Shown: one piece after another, positions 1 to 6,855 of the stretch | How the letters are laid out: every line of letters starts with the position of its first letter | Position numbering within the stretch: the stretch's first letter is position 1 | Source of the DNA: CAYMFD01 sp964389475 | GTDB taxonomy: Bacteria > Bacteroidota > Bacteroidia > Chitinophagales > Saprospiraceae | Length of the DNA: 12,494 nt | Assembly: GCA_964389475.1 (NCBI GenBank) | Contig: CAYMFD010000107.1 | Location: 1 to 12,494, forward strand | Direction of reading: 5' to 3' | The notes under the pieces: model-generated | The model's input: the letters and a program-made list of their open reading frames with translations, nothing else | What the model was told of the DNA's origin: nothing | The model's database searches: none | Translations under genes and position numbers: made by a program

Positions 1-1
1 T

Positions 2-154
2 CGTAATGCTAAGGGATATAGAAACTTAGCGGATGTAGTAGAAGCCCTGTTACATGGCTCTCCTCTATCACCACTTATGACAGACCTAGAGAATGAACCC
101 TTGGTTTTCAGGGCTTGGGCCCAAAACAAAGAGAAAGAGCAACTCACTGCATAG
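2..154 (+). CDS. C-terminal end of an unrecognised protein (partial)
   Basis: An open frame enters from the left edge and stops at TAG 152-154, giving the last 50 residues of a protein. The tail is rich in leucine, alanine and charged residues (it includes RNLADVVEALLHG and ends in KEKEQLTA), looks soluble, and has no membrane segment or cysteine. I do not recognise the family and 50 residues are too few to assign one. It could equally be a chance open frame at a contig edge, but the absence of stops and the ordinary amino-acid composition favour a real gene. It points the same way as the sigma factor gene, from which it is separated by about 410 bp, so the two are probably not one operon. 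Confidence 0.5.
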   Translation, partial: RNAKGYRNLADVVEALLHGSPLSPLMTDLENEPLVFRAWAQNKEKEQLTA

Positions 155-566
155 TAAGCTGCTCTTGACTAAATAGGGCTATCGCTTTATCTGCGCTACA
201 GTCCCTCTTGCTCCTCTCCTATAAAGAAGCCTAGTATCCAATCTAAGATCAACATAATCCTAAAAATTTGAGATGAGGATCACCAAGCTTGGTCCTTCAC
301 TAAAGGGCATAGCATGGCCAGGAACGAGACCTACAGGACTTGCTCAGATTTGCTTGCCAGACTTGGTAATCGAGAAATATTTGCTAGCATCGTGCACCTC
401 CATCGAGGTTGGATCTACTAGCTACACTCCACTCTCTTCTGTAGGATTAATTGTGTGACCCCTAATCGAAAAAATATTGATAAAATGTCCTTGACTCAGG
501 CCAACCAAGCGCTACATCACCTAACTTTCATACCTAAACCTATCTTTGCAGGGTCACGAAAATGAG
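155..566. other. Intergenic stretch without a convincing gene
   Basis: About 410 bp separate the partial gene from the sigma factor start. The only open frame of any size (273-458, 61 codons) has an unconvincing composition. Two things stand out: a perfect 12-bp palindrome ACCAAGCTTGGT at 282-293, and a TAnnTTTG match at 541-548, listed separately. No tRNA, repeat array or clear intrinsic terminator is visible. Confidence 0.5.
541..548 (+). promoter_or_regulatory. Candidate promoter -7 element for the sigma factor operon
   Basis: TATCTTTG matches the Bacteroidota -7 consensus TAnnTTTG at every fixed position. It ends 18 bases before ATG 567, which would give a short leader of about a dozen bases. 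No TTG is found 19-21 bp upstream, so the -33 half is missing or degenerate. If this is the promoter, the TTG at 546-548 inside it cannot be the translation start, which supports ATG 567. Confidence 0.4.
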
Positions 567-1175
567 ATGGATACAGAGACTAGCGGTAGAAGAGTAGATG
601 TATTGCTAAGGCAGCTGAGAGGTTCTACGGCTGATCGAAATATGGCCCTGACCTCTTTGGTTAAGTCTGAACTCAGACAGAGTATTCAGCGCTTTTTAAG
701 AAGCAAGGGAGCCAATGAGACTGAGGCTACGAGCATCATAAATGATGTACTCATCGCCTTTGCAAAAAGAGTGATTAAGGATAGAGACTTTGCTCCTACT
801 GAACTGGATCCATACCTTATGAGTATGGCTAAATACCAACTGTACGACCTTTTAAAAAGCAGGACCAAGAGTCTATCTATCGAGTATTTACAAGAAGAAC
901 TAGGTGTAGAAGTAGGTATCGATCCGATGGCAGAAAAGCTGATATTACGTAGTGAAAAGGGCAGGCTGATCAAGGATATTTTGTCGCAAATGAGATCGAG
1001 GTGCAAGGAAGTGTTACTCTCCTGGTCTGGTGGCTATAGTATGAAAGAGATTGCAGAGAGTATTGGCTACAAATCAGACATGATGGCTCGCAAAAAGAAA
1101 AGCCAATGCATGAAAGAGCTTATGGACTACTTGGCAGAACGACCGCACCTCAAAACTAGACTTAGGCAAGGATGA
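567..1175 (+). CDS. ECF-like RNA polymerase sigma factor
   Basis: A sigma-70 family protein of 202 residues when read from ATG 567; an in-frame TTG at 546 would add seven residues but lies in the probable promoter. Residues about 27-98 resemble sigma region 2 (helical, with NDVLIAFAKRV and a Y-L-x(2)-M-A-K-Y-x-L-YDLLKSR stretch). Residues about 146-189 resemble region 4, a helix-turn-helix with CKEVLLSWSGGYSMKEIAESIGYKS and a basic recognition helix (ARKKKSQC). There are no region 1 or 3 domains, so it is an extracytoplasmic-function type. It would direct RNA polymerase to a dedicated promoter set. Its stop overlaps the next gene's start (ATGA, 1172-1175), the usual layout of a sigma and anti-sigma pair. 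Promoter targets are not visible from the sequence. Confidence 0.85.
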   Translation: MDTETSGRRVDVLLRQLRGSTADRNMALTSLVKSELRQSIQRFLRSKGANETEATSIINDVLIAFAKRVIKDRDFAPTELDPYLMSMAKYQLYDLLKSRTKSLSIEYLQEELGVEVGIDPMAEKLILRSEKGRLIKDILSQMRSRCKEVLLSWSGGYSMKEIAESIGYKSDMMARKKKSQCMKELMDYLAERPHLKTRLRQG

Positions 1176-1876
1176 AAGACTACTATGCATATATCGACGA
1201 CTATTTAAAAGAGAATCTATCGGAGCAGGATCTATCTGACTTCGAAGCAGAAATGGCCGCCAACCCTCAACTACGTCAAGCCGTGGAAGACTATGATGTG
1301 GCTGAAATCGTACTAGATGGACTACTAGAGGACGAGCTACGACAAGCTGTAGAAGGTGCCACTAGAAATGTGGCAAACGTTGTTGGTAAAGACTCTACCC
1401 CAGTAGCCAAAAGACCACTCCTAGCACTAGCAGCAGTCACACTATTTCTTCTAGTCGTAAGCGCCTTACTATATAAGTATTTGAGTGAGGAATCGAGCAC
1501 ACGGCAAAACACTTACGCATCTGCCATCAAGCCGGTGACAAAAGGAAGCACAACGAAGGACATCCAAGCTGCTTTCGCTCGATATAGCAGCGACACAATT
1601 GCCACGATCCAAGCACTTGAGGTGATAGGCAATCTCGAAAGTGCCTATTGGCTCGCCGAGATAGCCGCTGATCGACAGCGGTGGGCAGAGGTAATATCAA
1701 CCGTTCCACCAATTGACAGCCTGTCTACTATCAAAAGAGATCGTAGTGTCTATATCTTAGCTTATGCGTACTACGACACAGGTCAACCATCTTCTATCGA
1801 TAGTCTGCTTAGTATCTATGGCGATAAGATAGATCCCTACTACACAGAAGCGCTAAAGTCTCTTTCGAAAAAGTAG
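1172..1876 (+). CDS. Membrane-anchored putative anti-sigma factor
   Basis: A 234-residue protein translationally coupled to the sigma factor by a 4-base ATGA overlap. The N-terminal 45 residues follow a pattern common in Bacteroidota anti-sigma proteins: a short helix, then DYLKENLSEQDLSDFEAEMA and NPQLRQAV. No zinc-binding cysteines are present. One hydrophobic helix lies at about 83-104 (LLALAAVTLFLLVVSALLYKY), giving a cytoplasmic N-terminus and a periplasmic C-terminus. The periplasmic part (about 130-234) is helical and TPR-like (SAYWLAEIAADRQRWAEV; ILAYAYYDTGQPSSIDSLL). The role as anti-sigma factor is inferred from gene order, topology and the N-terminal pattern. Its last 24 bases overlap the 3' end of the oppositely directed cysteine-rich gene. 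Alternatively it may be only a TPR-like scaffold for the CHAT protein. Confidence 0.65.
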   Translation: MKDYYAYIDDYLKENLSEQDLSDFEAEMAANPQLRQAVEDYDVAEIVLDGLLEDELRQAVEGATRNVANVVGKDSTPVAKRPLLALAAVTLFLLVVSALLYKYLSEESSTRQNTYASAIKPVTKGSTTKDIQAAFARYSSDTIATIQALEVIGNLESAYWLAEIAADRQRWAEVISTVPPIDSLSTIKRDRSVYILAYAYYDTGQPSSIDSLLSIYGDKIDPYYTEALKSLSKK

Positions 1877-3499
1877 CCATGACACTGCAAACAACCCAAG
1901 TCCTGCCAGTACCCATGGCCATATTGGTCTAGGGCAAAGGACGCTTCTCACGCTATCCTGACAATCAGTACCACAGTCCTCCATCTCTACTATACGACCG
2001 AGGTTACAGAAATCAACCATTGGCCTAGTTAAACTTTGATAATTTACCCTTAACAAGGAATCAGGCTCTCTCTGTGCCAATGTATCTAGCATACCAGACG
2101 AATAACAAACTTTGTCGTCATAATAAGGATGAATATCATAAGGGGTAGTATTGAAGTTAGTGCATGGGGCACTAGGCTGTAAATCACCAAACGCCAAATC
2201 AGTATCGGACGTGAACTGTACAGTAAACTCGAACCACGCTGTAAATCGACAGGTGTCTTCACAACCCTGTACCACATCATCATGATTGTAACCGCATAAT
2301 CCCCGATCAAAAGAAAGCTGAACCGTATCAGTCTGATTGCTATCTAGCCGTTCCCTTGTTGTGACCAGACCACTGACATAATCATCATTGTTGGTCTTAT
2401 CATCGCAGCGCAAGTTACACATCGACATAGTACGATCGACCACTACAGTTGAAGGGATCGCTCCATCGGGCAATACGACAGACATGGTTAATGAGTCAAA
2501 ACCTGATTGACCATCGTTGAAGCACTCTACATGGTATCGGGCGAATTTATTACTATCCTGATCTATCCACACACACTCCAGACGAGTAAAGTTGGGATCA
2601 TTGTACAAACCGGCTAAGCAAACACTCATGTCGACATCTCCCTCAGGATAAAAGACATCGCAAGAAGTACTCTCACCAGAACCCTTACAGGCATGTATTG
2701 AAAAATCAACAATCTTAGGGTTTGTTTGGGACAAATTATCGAGAACACCAGGGTCAATGTATACCCTTTGACGAACGAATACAGGCTTTGTTCTGTCAAC
2801 CACTGAAAAGCGCATGCACCGCTCCTGCCCTACATTGCCCTGATCAAAAAACACCCCACCACCTTGCGCCGAAATACCGTTTAAGATAGGCCCGTGTGGT
2901 AAAGGAAAATCAAATGGTTCAAAATTAACTACATCTAATCCATCATGACACAAGAGGTATTGAGACGTTACTGGATCGAAGAAGCTAGGAAAGATAGTAA
3001 GAACCACATCTTTCTGATCAACTAAGTCATTACTAACTAGAAAACCTTGTCCAGAGGATAGCGTCAAGCCCTGCACAGGAACAGGTGAAGACGTTGTAGG
3101 ACCGGTAGGACCATTGGCAACCAAGGCATATGGATCTTCTTCGTCCTCGTACTTGTTGATAAGCTTGAGGAATAAAAAGTCTGTCTCATTGAAATCATAC
3201 TGCGTGTGCATTTCGCTATCTGAAGCAGTTAAAACATAGGAAGCTTCACTAGCAGGAACCTCTCCCAGCCATAACTCACCATTATTCTTAATGCCGAAAA
3301 ATATATTTGCTGGCTCTGCGGACTCTATGTCGGTGAGGCATGGGTGTCCAGCTATTACTTCTTGGGCTTCAGCAGTATTTGGAACTTTGAACCACATATC
3401 TGCTACATCTACCCCCTCTTCATTGGGGTAGATCCACTGCCCGAAACTGGAGGGAGCAACTAGGAGGAGTAGCGAGAACGAAAGAAAAAGAATACGCAT
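1853..3499 (-). CDS. Cysteine-rich exported protein with C-terminal membrane anchor
   Basis: A 548-residue protein with a clear signal peptide (MRILFLSFSLLLLVAPSSFG, cleavage near residue 20-21). A large, acidic, beta-rich-looking ectodomain carries 19 cysteines, denser in the second half. It ends in a hydrophobic helix at about 527-544 followed by RKRL. The ectodomain should lie outside the inner membrane with its cysteines paired as disulfides. I recognise no domain. The gene starts inside the end of the CHAT gene (40-bp overlap), so the two are almost certainly co-transcribed and translationally coupled. The start is secure because the signal peptide begins at this ATG. The tail (PIWPW, helix, basic residues) superficially resembles sorting-type or stop-transfer anchors. 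A sensor, ligand or substrate partner for the CHAT protein is possible but not shown. Confidence 0.75.
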   Translation of the reverse strand: MRILFLSFSLLLLVAPSSFGQWIYPNEEGVDVADMWFKVPNTAEAQEVIAGHPCLTDIESAEPANIFFGIKNNGELWLGEVPASEASYVLTASDSEMHTQYDFNETDFLFLKLINKYEDEEDPYALVANGPTGPTTSSPVPVQGLTLSSGQGFLVSNDLVDQKDVVLTIFPSFFDPVTSQYLLCHDGLDVVNFEPFDFPLPHGPILNGISAQGGGVFFDQGNVGQERCMRFSVVDRTKPVFVRQRVYIDPGVLDNLSQTNPKIVDFSIHACKGSGESTSCDVFYPEGDVDMSVCLAGLYNDPNFTRLECVWIDQDSNKFARYHVECFNDGQSGFDSLTMSVVLPDGAIPSTVVVDRTMSMCNLRCDDKTNNDDYVSGLVTTRERLDSNQTDTVQLSFDRGLCGYNHDDVVQGCEDTCRFTAWFEFTVQFTSDTDLAFGDLQPSAPCTNFNTTPYDIHPYYDDKVCYSSGMLDTLAQREPDSLLRVNYQSLTRPMVDFCNLGRIVEMEDCGTDCQDSVRSVLCPRPIWPWVLAGLGLFAVSWLLFRKRL

Positions 3500-6126
3500 A
3501 AGGCAAGGGTTAAAATGAGGAATAAGATATAGTAGACAGCTCTAGATGAGGCAGTATTGGAAAATGAGTAAGGGGCCTGGCTGACAATCTGTAGCCCTGC
3601 CCAATAATAGGGGTGCTGGCGGTCGGGTGGCTCTGTGTCTCTATAGTGCTGTTTCGCTTTTCGAAGCGCTACGATAGGTTGCAACTTTTCTTTGATTAAG
3701 TAGTAGTAGAAGCTTGACAACAACGCCGACGTAGCCTCATCACTGACAGCCCACTGAGACATCAACACATTGGGTACGCCTGTAGCCAATAGTGAGCTAC
3801 TGACACTTGGCACGATCTCTCCTTGAGTGGCAGCACCTAGCCCAGACTCACAAGCACTAAGCACTATCAATTCTGCAGGACTGGACCATTGACTAAGTTC
3901 TTCCAGAAAGGCGGGCTGAACCTCGCCCCGATCTGTCAATAGTACCTGTGGACGCAAGCCCCCAACCGCATGACCTGTATAATGTAGAATGTCTTTCGCA
4001 CCATCCATTCGCATCACAATATCATCAAGAGAAGCCTGTCGTAATACTTCGGCATCCGACAATGCTACGATCGTATCTACCTCATCAGTGGTATAATACA
4101 ATTGCTGTAGACCAGATACCTCGATACCAGCACTAGCATAGTCAGGCTGAACAATCAACACCCCACGATATTGTTTATGTCTCTGCCCGTAGGCAATCTG
4201 GCCCAGTCGCAAGAAGTAGTTTAATTGAGAGTCTTGTCCAAATCTGTAACCGTAAAGTACATCGAAGGGTACGGTTTGAAGTTCAGGCGGCACAACAATG
4301 GCTAGATCATCCACAATGTCAATCTTAGTTGGCAAGAACATTTGACAGAGCCTATCTAATGTTACGTTTGTTGCTAAGTCTTGTAGCTCACCAACACTGG
4401 AATTGAGACTTGCAATCATGTTAATTATACCACCAGGATTATTCTTTCTAAAAAAGAATTCAGAGCCGCTGTTACCGAGGTAGTATATATAGTCCTGTGT
4501 TTTGAAATATTCTAAAAATGGACCATCGTACAGGACATTATTGACATCATACTGTGAAAGGATACGCTGCTGCTGATCTAACAAGTCTACACGCAGAGTC
4601 ACGCTATCTACGTGTGTTGCAAAAGCTAGCCGTCTTAATGCTCTATCAATTGATGCCAGCTCTATCTCGTCGGCGTCGGTTAGTTGATTTTGGCGACCTA
4701 GTGCGGACTTGGTAATGGCACCATTCTTAAGCTTAGCTAGCTTACCTCTCACCGCATCCCAGCTATAGAACCTGGAACTATATAAGGCATGTAAGGCCTC
4801 GAGATATACATTGTCCAAGTCTTTTTTAAGTTGATCAGCACTAATTTTATCAATAATAGCAATTGCATTATCCTGAATTTTATCAATCATTCGATATAGA
4901 GTCTCTAGTCGTAGCAGAATCTCCCTAAGTGCCTCCATGTCTTCGCTCTTGCATGCTGCGTTAACATCCAGACCTGCCTCAAGCGCTAGCAATTGTACCC
5001 ATGTATTGTCTACAGCTCTAGCTTGGTCATTGAGATCAACATATGCCTGCTTGATGATATCAACAGTGTGCCTAGCTTCCTGATGCTGGCGACTATGGAT
5101 CAGTAACCGCAGCAGTCTTAGTCTTGCACGGGCGGTAGATCTTACACTGTTATTCTTGACATCGGCTCGCTCTGCTTTGACATATCGCTCAAGCATGGAG
5201 ATGGCTGCTACTGTATCCTTGCCAAGCAATAGCTGGTCAGCCTTTTGCTCGTAATAGGTAGACCACCGACTAGCTTTGATGCTTGTACTGTCCCTATCTA
5301 GAAGAGACTTGATGGTCTTTAACTCAGCCAGTGCTGCTTGACCATCCTTATGACGAAGACGATACTCTACCTTAGTAAACAAAGTGGCAAGCAATGCATC
5401 GGTTGACCCGATCTTTTTAGCCAGCTCTTTGGCGATGGCAAGTTTTGCAAAAGCAGACGTTTTATTACCTCTCCAAATTTCAACATTAGCCATCTCCTTG
5501 TGGAGTAATGATTGGCGGTAGATGTCTCGATCTGTGCTCTGTAGGCATTGTAAGATTCTATCATATTGAGCATATGCTCGCTCATAATCACCCAAACGAG
5601 CATAAAGGCTACCGACAGGATATCGTAAAAACCAATACTTAGAATCGCAATAGCTACCAGCATAATAATCTTCTGCCAGCTGGTAGTACTTAAGGCTAGC
5701 TGGTAAGTCATTTAAGAATTTCCTATAGGTATATCCCAAGACCTGATATGCTCTGGACGCTAATAGGCTGTCTCTGCCAGTCTGCTTGGGCAAGCGATCA
5801 TAAAATGACAGCAAAAGGCCCATACAGTGCTTTTCTGTACGAACGCCACTAAGTGCATCAGAAAGTACAAGGACTGCATCCTCTAGCCTCCCCTCAACCA
5901 GATGTTGCTCAATAATACTCCTGCACTCCTCTACTATATCACATCCGGCTACAGGTTCGGTCGCAACTATTTCATTTGCCAAGACATCAAAAGGTAATCC
6001 TGAAAGAGCTGTAACAAGAAATAGTACCCATACATATCGGATAGCAGCAACTCTACCTCCCACCGATAGATCATTGGAAAACAAACTCTTACTACGCATT
6101 AGATATGCACCTAAGCAACTCTTCAT
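3460..6126 (-). CDS. Exported TPR-CHAT domain protein (caspase/separase-like peptidase fold)
   Basis: About 890 residues. Residue numbers are counted from TTG 6132; ATG 6126 (two codons later) is the preferred start and ATG 6099 is also possible. A hydrophobic segment at about 31-52 (YVWVLFLVTALSGLPFDVLA) looks like a signal sequence. Residues about 65-460 are helical TPR-like repeats (for example ASLKYYQLAEDYY and YARLGDYERAYAQYDRIL). The CHAT domain occupies about 600-850: the histidine motif is HYTGHA with catalytic His721 and the cysteine motif is LSACESG with Cys761, both intact, followed by GVPNVLMSQWAV and the terminal PYYWAGLQI typical of the family. A last helix at about 864-884 anchors it, with RSRYSS after it. 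Both catalytic residues are present, so it could be an active cysteine protease; TPRs usually serve as the sensing or substrate arm. The predicted location is periplasmic, which is unusual for a CHAT protease. It heads an operon with the cysteine-rich gene. Confidence 0.88.
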   Translation of the reverse strand: MKSCLGAYLMRSKSLFSNDLSVGGRVAAIRYVWVLFLVTALSGLPFDVLANEIVATEPVAGCDIVEECRSIIEQHLVEGRLEDAVLVLSDALSGVRTEKHCMGLLLSFYDRLPKQTGRDSLLASRAYQVLGYTYRKFLNDLPASLKYYQLAEDYYAGSYCDSKYWFLRYPVGSLYARLGDYERAYAQYDRILQCLQSTDRDIYRQSLLHKEMANVEIWRGNKTSAFAKLAIAKELAKKIGSTDALLATLFTKVEYRLRHKDGQAALAELKTIKSLLDRDSTSIKASRWSTYYEQKADQLLLGKDTVAAISMLERYVKAERADVKNNSVRSTARARLRLLRLLIHSRQHQEARHTVDIIKQAYVDLNDQARAVDNTWVQLLALEAGLDVNAACKSEDMEALREILLRLETLYRMIDKIQDNAIAIIDKISADQLKKDLDNVYLEALHALYSSRFYSWDAVRGKLAKLKNGAITKSALGRQNQLTDADEIELASIDRALRRLAFATHVDSVTLRVDLLDQQQRILSQYDVNNVLYDGPFLEYFKTQDYIYYLGNSGSEFFFRKNNPGGIINMIASLNSSVGELQDLATNVTLDRLCQMFLPTKIDIVDDLAIVVPPELQTVPFDVLYGYRFGQDSQLNYFLRLGQIAYGQRHKQYRGVLIVQPDYASAGIEVSGLQQLYYTTDEVDTIVALSDAEVLRQASLDDIVMRMDGAKDILHYTGHAVGGLRPQVLLTDRGEVQPAFLEELSQWSSPAELIVLSACESGLGAATQGEIVPSVSSSLLATGVPNVLMSQWAVSDEATSALLSSFYYYLIKEKLQPIVALRKAKQHYRDTEPPDRQHPYYWAGLQIVSQAPYSFSNTASSRAVYYILFLILTLALCVFFFFRSRYSS

Positions 6127-6382
6127 GTTCAATACTCTTAATACATTCAGGCTCTAGAGGGTATGTTTTGACTGCTATAATAAGTCAATCAAAGCCTACC
6201 TTATCACATGTGTCAGAATTTGCTAAAAAGGTGACCTGGTAATCGCGCCTAAATTTCAGCCCAAAGGCATTTCTTTTACCCAAACCTCCACATGTCTTCA
6301 ACATTAAGGTATTGAAAATCAGAGAACTGATGCCAGCCGCATGTCGAAGCTTCACAAATATTAAAAATTTGCAGTCCGACAC
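6127..6382. other. Intergenic stretch between the CHAT operon and the tRNA cluster
   Basis: This stretch should hold the CHAT operon promoter on the minus strand, but I find no exact TAnnTTTG there. The nearest is TAGGCTTTG (plus-strand 6190-6198), with a three-base instead of two-base spacer. An open frame on the minus strand (6397-6185, 70 codons) has no recognisable features and I do not call it. Nothing else is visible. Confidence 0.4.
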
Positions 6383-6413
6383 TTGCTCATATTGCACTGA
6401 GCACGTACATTTG
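6383..6413 (+). promoter_or_regulatory. Bacteroidota-type promoter for tRNA-Asn
   Basis: TTG at 6383-6385, a 20-bp spacer, then TACATTTG at 6406-6413. This fits the Bacteroidota primary-sigma consensus (TTG, 19-21 bp, TAnnTTTG) exactly. Transcription would start near 6420, about 20 bases before the mature 5' end of tRNA-Asn at 6440. It is the best promoter match in the window and is useful as a phylum marker. Confidence 0.75.
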
Positions 6414-6439
6414 CACTCGCTTTTGAAGAAAGGCGCATT

Positions 6440-6513
6440 GCTTCCTTAGCTCAGCTGGTTAGAGCATCTGACTGTTAATCAGAGGGTCCAAGGTTCAAGT
6501 CCTTGAGGAAGCG
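6440..6513 (+). tRNA. tRNA-Asn (GTT)
   Basis: A complete 74-base cloverleaf. The acceptor stem GCTTCCT pairs with AGGAAGC at all seven positions, with discriminator G6513. The anticodon stem is TCTGA/TCAGA with loop CTGTTAA, so the anticodon GTT is at 6474-6476 (asparagine). The T arm is CAAGG, loop TTCAAGT, CCTTG. CCA is not encoded, as is usual in Bacteroidota. It is followed two bases later by an intrinsic terminator and preceded by a strong promoter, so it forms its own transcription unit. Confidence 0.97.
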
Positions 6514-6514
6514 C

Positions 6515-6544
6515 AAGTCCGGTTTTCGGATCGGACTTTTATTT
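6515..6544 (+). terminator. Intrinsic terminator after tRNA-Asn
   Basis: AAGTCCG (6515-6521) pairs perfectly with CGGACTT (6532-6538) around a 10-base loop and runs into a T-rich tract (TTTTATTT). It lies immediately downstream of tRNA-Asn and separates it from tRNA-Met. Confidence 0.85.
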
Positions 6545-6583
6545 GCACTACACTGGTAGCAATTTCTACCATGAAAGATACAT

Positions 6584-6656
<73 letters not shown>

Positions 6657-6661
6657 CTAAG

Positions 6662-6689
6662 AGGCCAGCCAGATTTGGCTGGCCTTTTT
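6662..6689 (+). terminator. Intrinsic terminator after tRNA-fMet
   Basis: AGGCCAGCC (6662-6670) pairs perfectly with GGCTGGCCT (6677-6685) around a 6-base loop, followed by five T. It ends eight bases before the first tRNA-Arg fragment, so that fragment cannot be expressed by simple read-through from tRNA-fMet. Confidence 0.92.
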
Positions 6690-6701
6690 AATTCAAGGTC
6701 C

Positions 6702-6736
6702 CCTGCCTACCCGACAAGTTCGGCTTGGCAGGCAGG
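6702..6736 (+). repeat. Palindromic repeat, copy 1 (35 bp)
   Basis: An imperfect palindrome with ends CCTGCCT and AGGCAGG, and a centre (CGACAAGTTCGG) that differs from the other two copies. It interrupts the acceptor stem of the tRNA-Arg fragment between GGTCC and TGTAG, with no evident duplication of the target. It resembles short palindromic interspersed repeats found in many Bacteroidota genomes. Confidence 0.85.
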
Positions 6737-6753
6737 TGTAGCTCAGCTGGATA

Positions 6754-6787
6754 CCTGCCTACCTGGCAAGCCAGCTTGGCAGGCAGG
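6754..6787 (+). repeat. Palindromic repeat, copy 2 (34 bp)
   Basis: Identical to copy 3 at 7101-7134: ends CCTGCCT/AGGCAGG, inner CC/GG pairs, and centre TGGCAAGCCAGC. It is inserted in the D loop of the tRNA-Arg fragment exactly between GGATA and GAGC. Confidence 0.88.
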
Positions 6788-6797
6788 GAGCAGCCAC

Positions 6798-6826
6798 AGT
6801 ATCAAGGGCAGTTTTAGTTTGATACT
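6798..6826 (+). promoter_or_regulatory. Perfect inverted repeat upstream of the GIY-YIG gene
   Basis: AGTATCAA (6798-6805) and TTGATACT (6819-6826) are perfect inverted copies separated by 13 bases. They begin just after the tRNA-Arg fragment ends at 6794 and lie 18 bases before the GIY-YIG start. They could be an operator, an element end, or a hairpin in the mRNA leader; there is no T tract to suggest a terminator. Confidence 0.45.
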
Positions 6827-6843
6827 AATATGTACCTTGCATA

Positions 6844-6855
6844 ATGATGCATCAT
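6844..6855. promoter_or_regulatory. 12-bp perfect palindrome over the GIY-YIG start codon
   Basis: ATGATGCATCAT is self-complementary and includes the start codon, coding for MMHH. It could be an operator for autorepression or an mRNA feature hiding the start. It may also be chance, as paired codons MMHH produce it easily. Confidence 0.3.

Larger units (their letters stand above)
6697..6794 (+). pseudogene. 5' fragment of tRNA-Arg split by two palindromes
   Basis: Three pieces together spell the first 29 bases of the intact tRNA-Arg at 7272: GGTCC (6697-6701), TGTAGCTCAGCTGGATA (6737-6753) and GAGCAGC (6788-6794). A 35-bp palindrome sits between the first two (acceptor stem) and a 34-bp palindrome between the last two (D loop). 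After GAGCAGC the sequence leaves the tRNA and enters the region upstream of the GIY-YIG gene. The fragment lacks the anticodon and T arms and is not functional. It looks like the left-hand scar of an element that entered tRNA-Arg after base 29. Confidence 0.85.

Noticed and set aside
135..166. Terminator at the end of the partial gene
   Set aside because: AAGAGCA/TGCTCTT form a 7-bp stem, but the loop is 18 bases, includes the stop codon, and no T tract follows.
273..458. 61-codon open frame upstream of the sigma factor
   Set aside because: No recognisable motif, Pro/Gly/Thr/Ser-rich composition unlike its neighbours, no coupling with another gene; probably chance.
567..6126. A CRISPR type III-E (Craspase) locus
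   Set aside because: The CHAT and sigma resemblance is only in architecture: there is no Cas7-11 or repeat array, and the CHAT protein has export and membrane-anchor signals.
3460..6126. Type IX secretion (Por) C-terminal sorting domain on the CHAT or Cys-rich protein
   Set aside because: Both end in a hydrophobic helix plus basic residues rather than the beta-sandwich domain used by that system.
6185..6397. 70-codon open frame on the minus strand between the CHAT gene and tRNA-Asn
   Set aside because: No domain-like pattern, and it occupies the place where the CHAT promoter should be; treated as chance.
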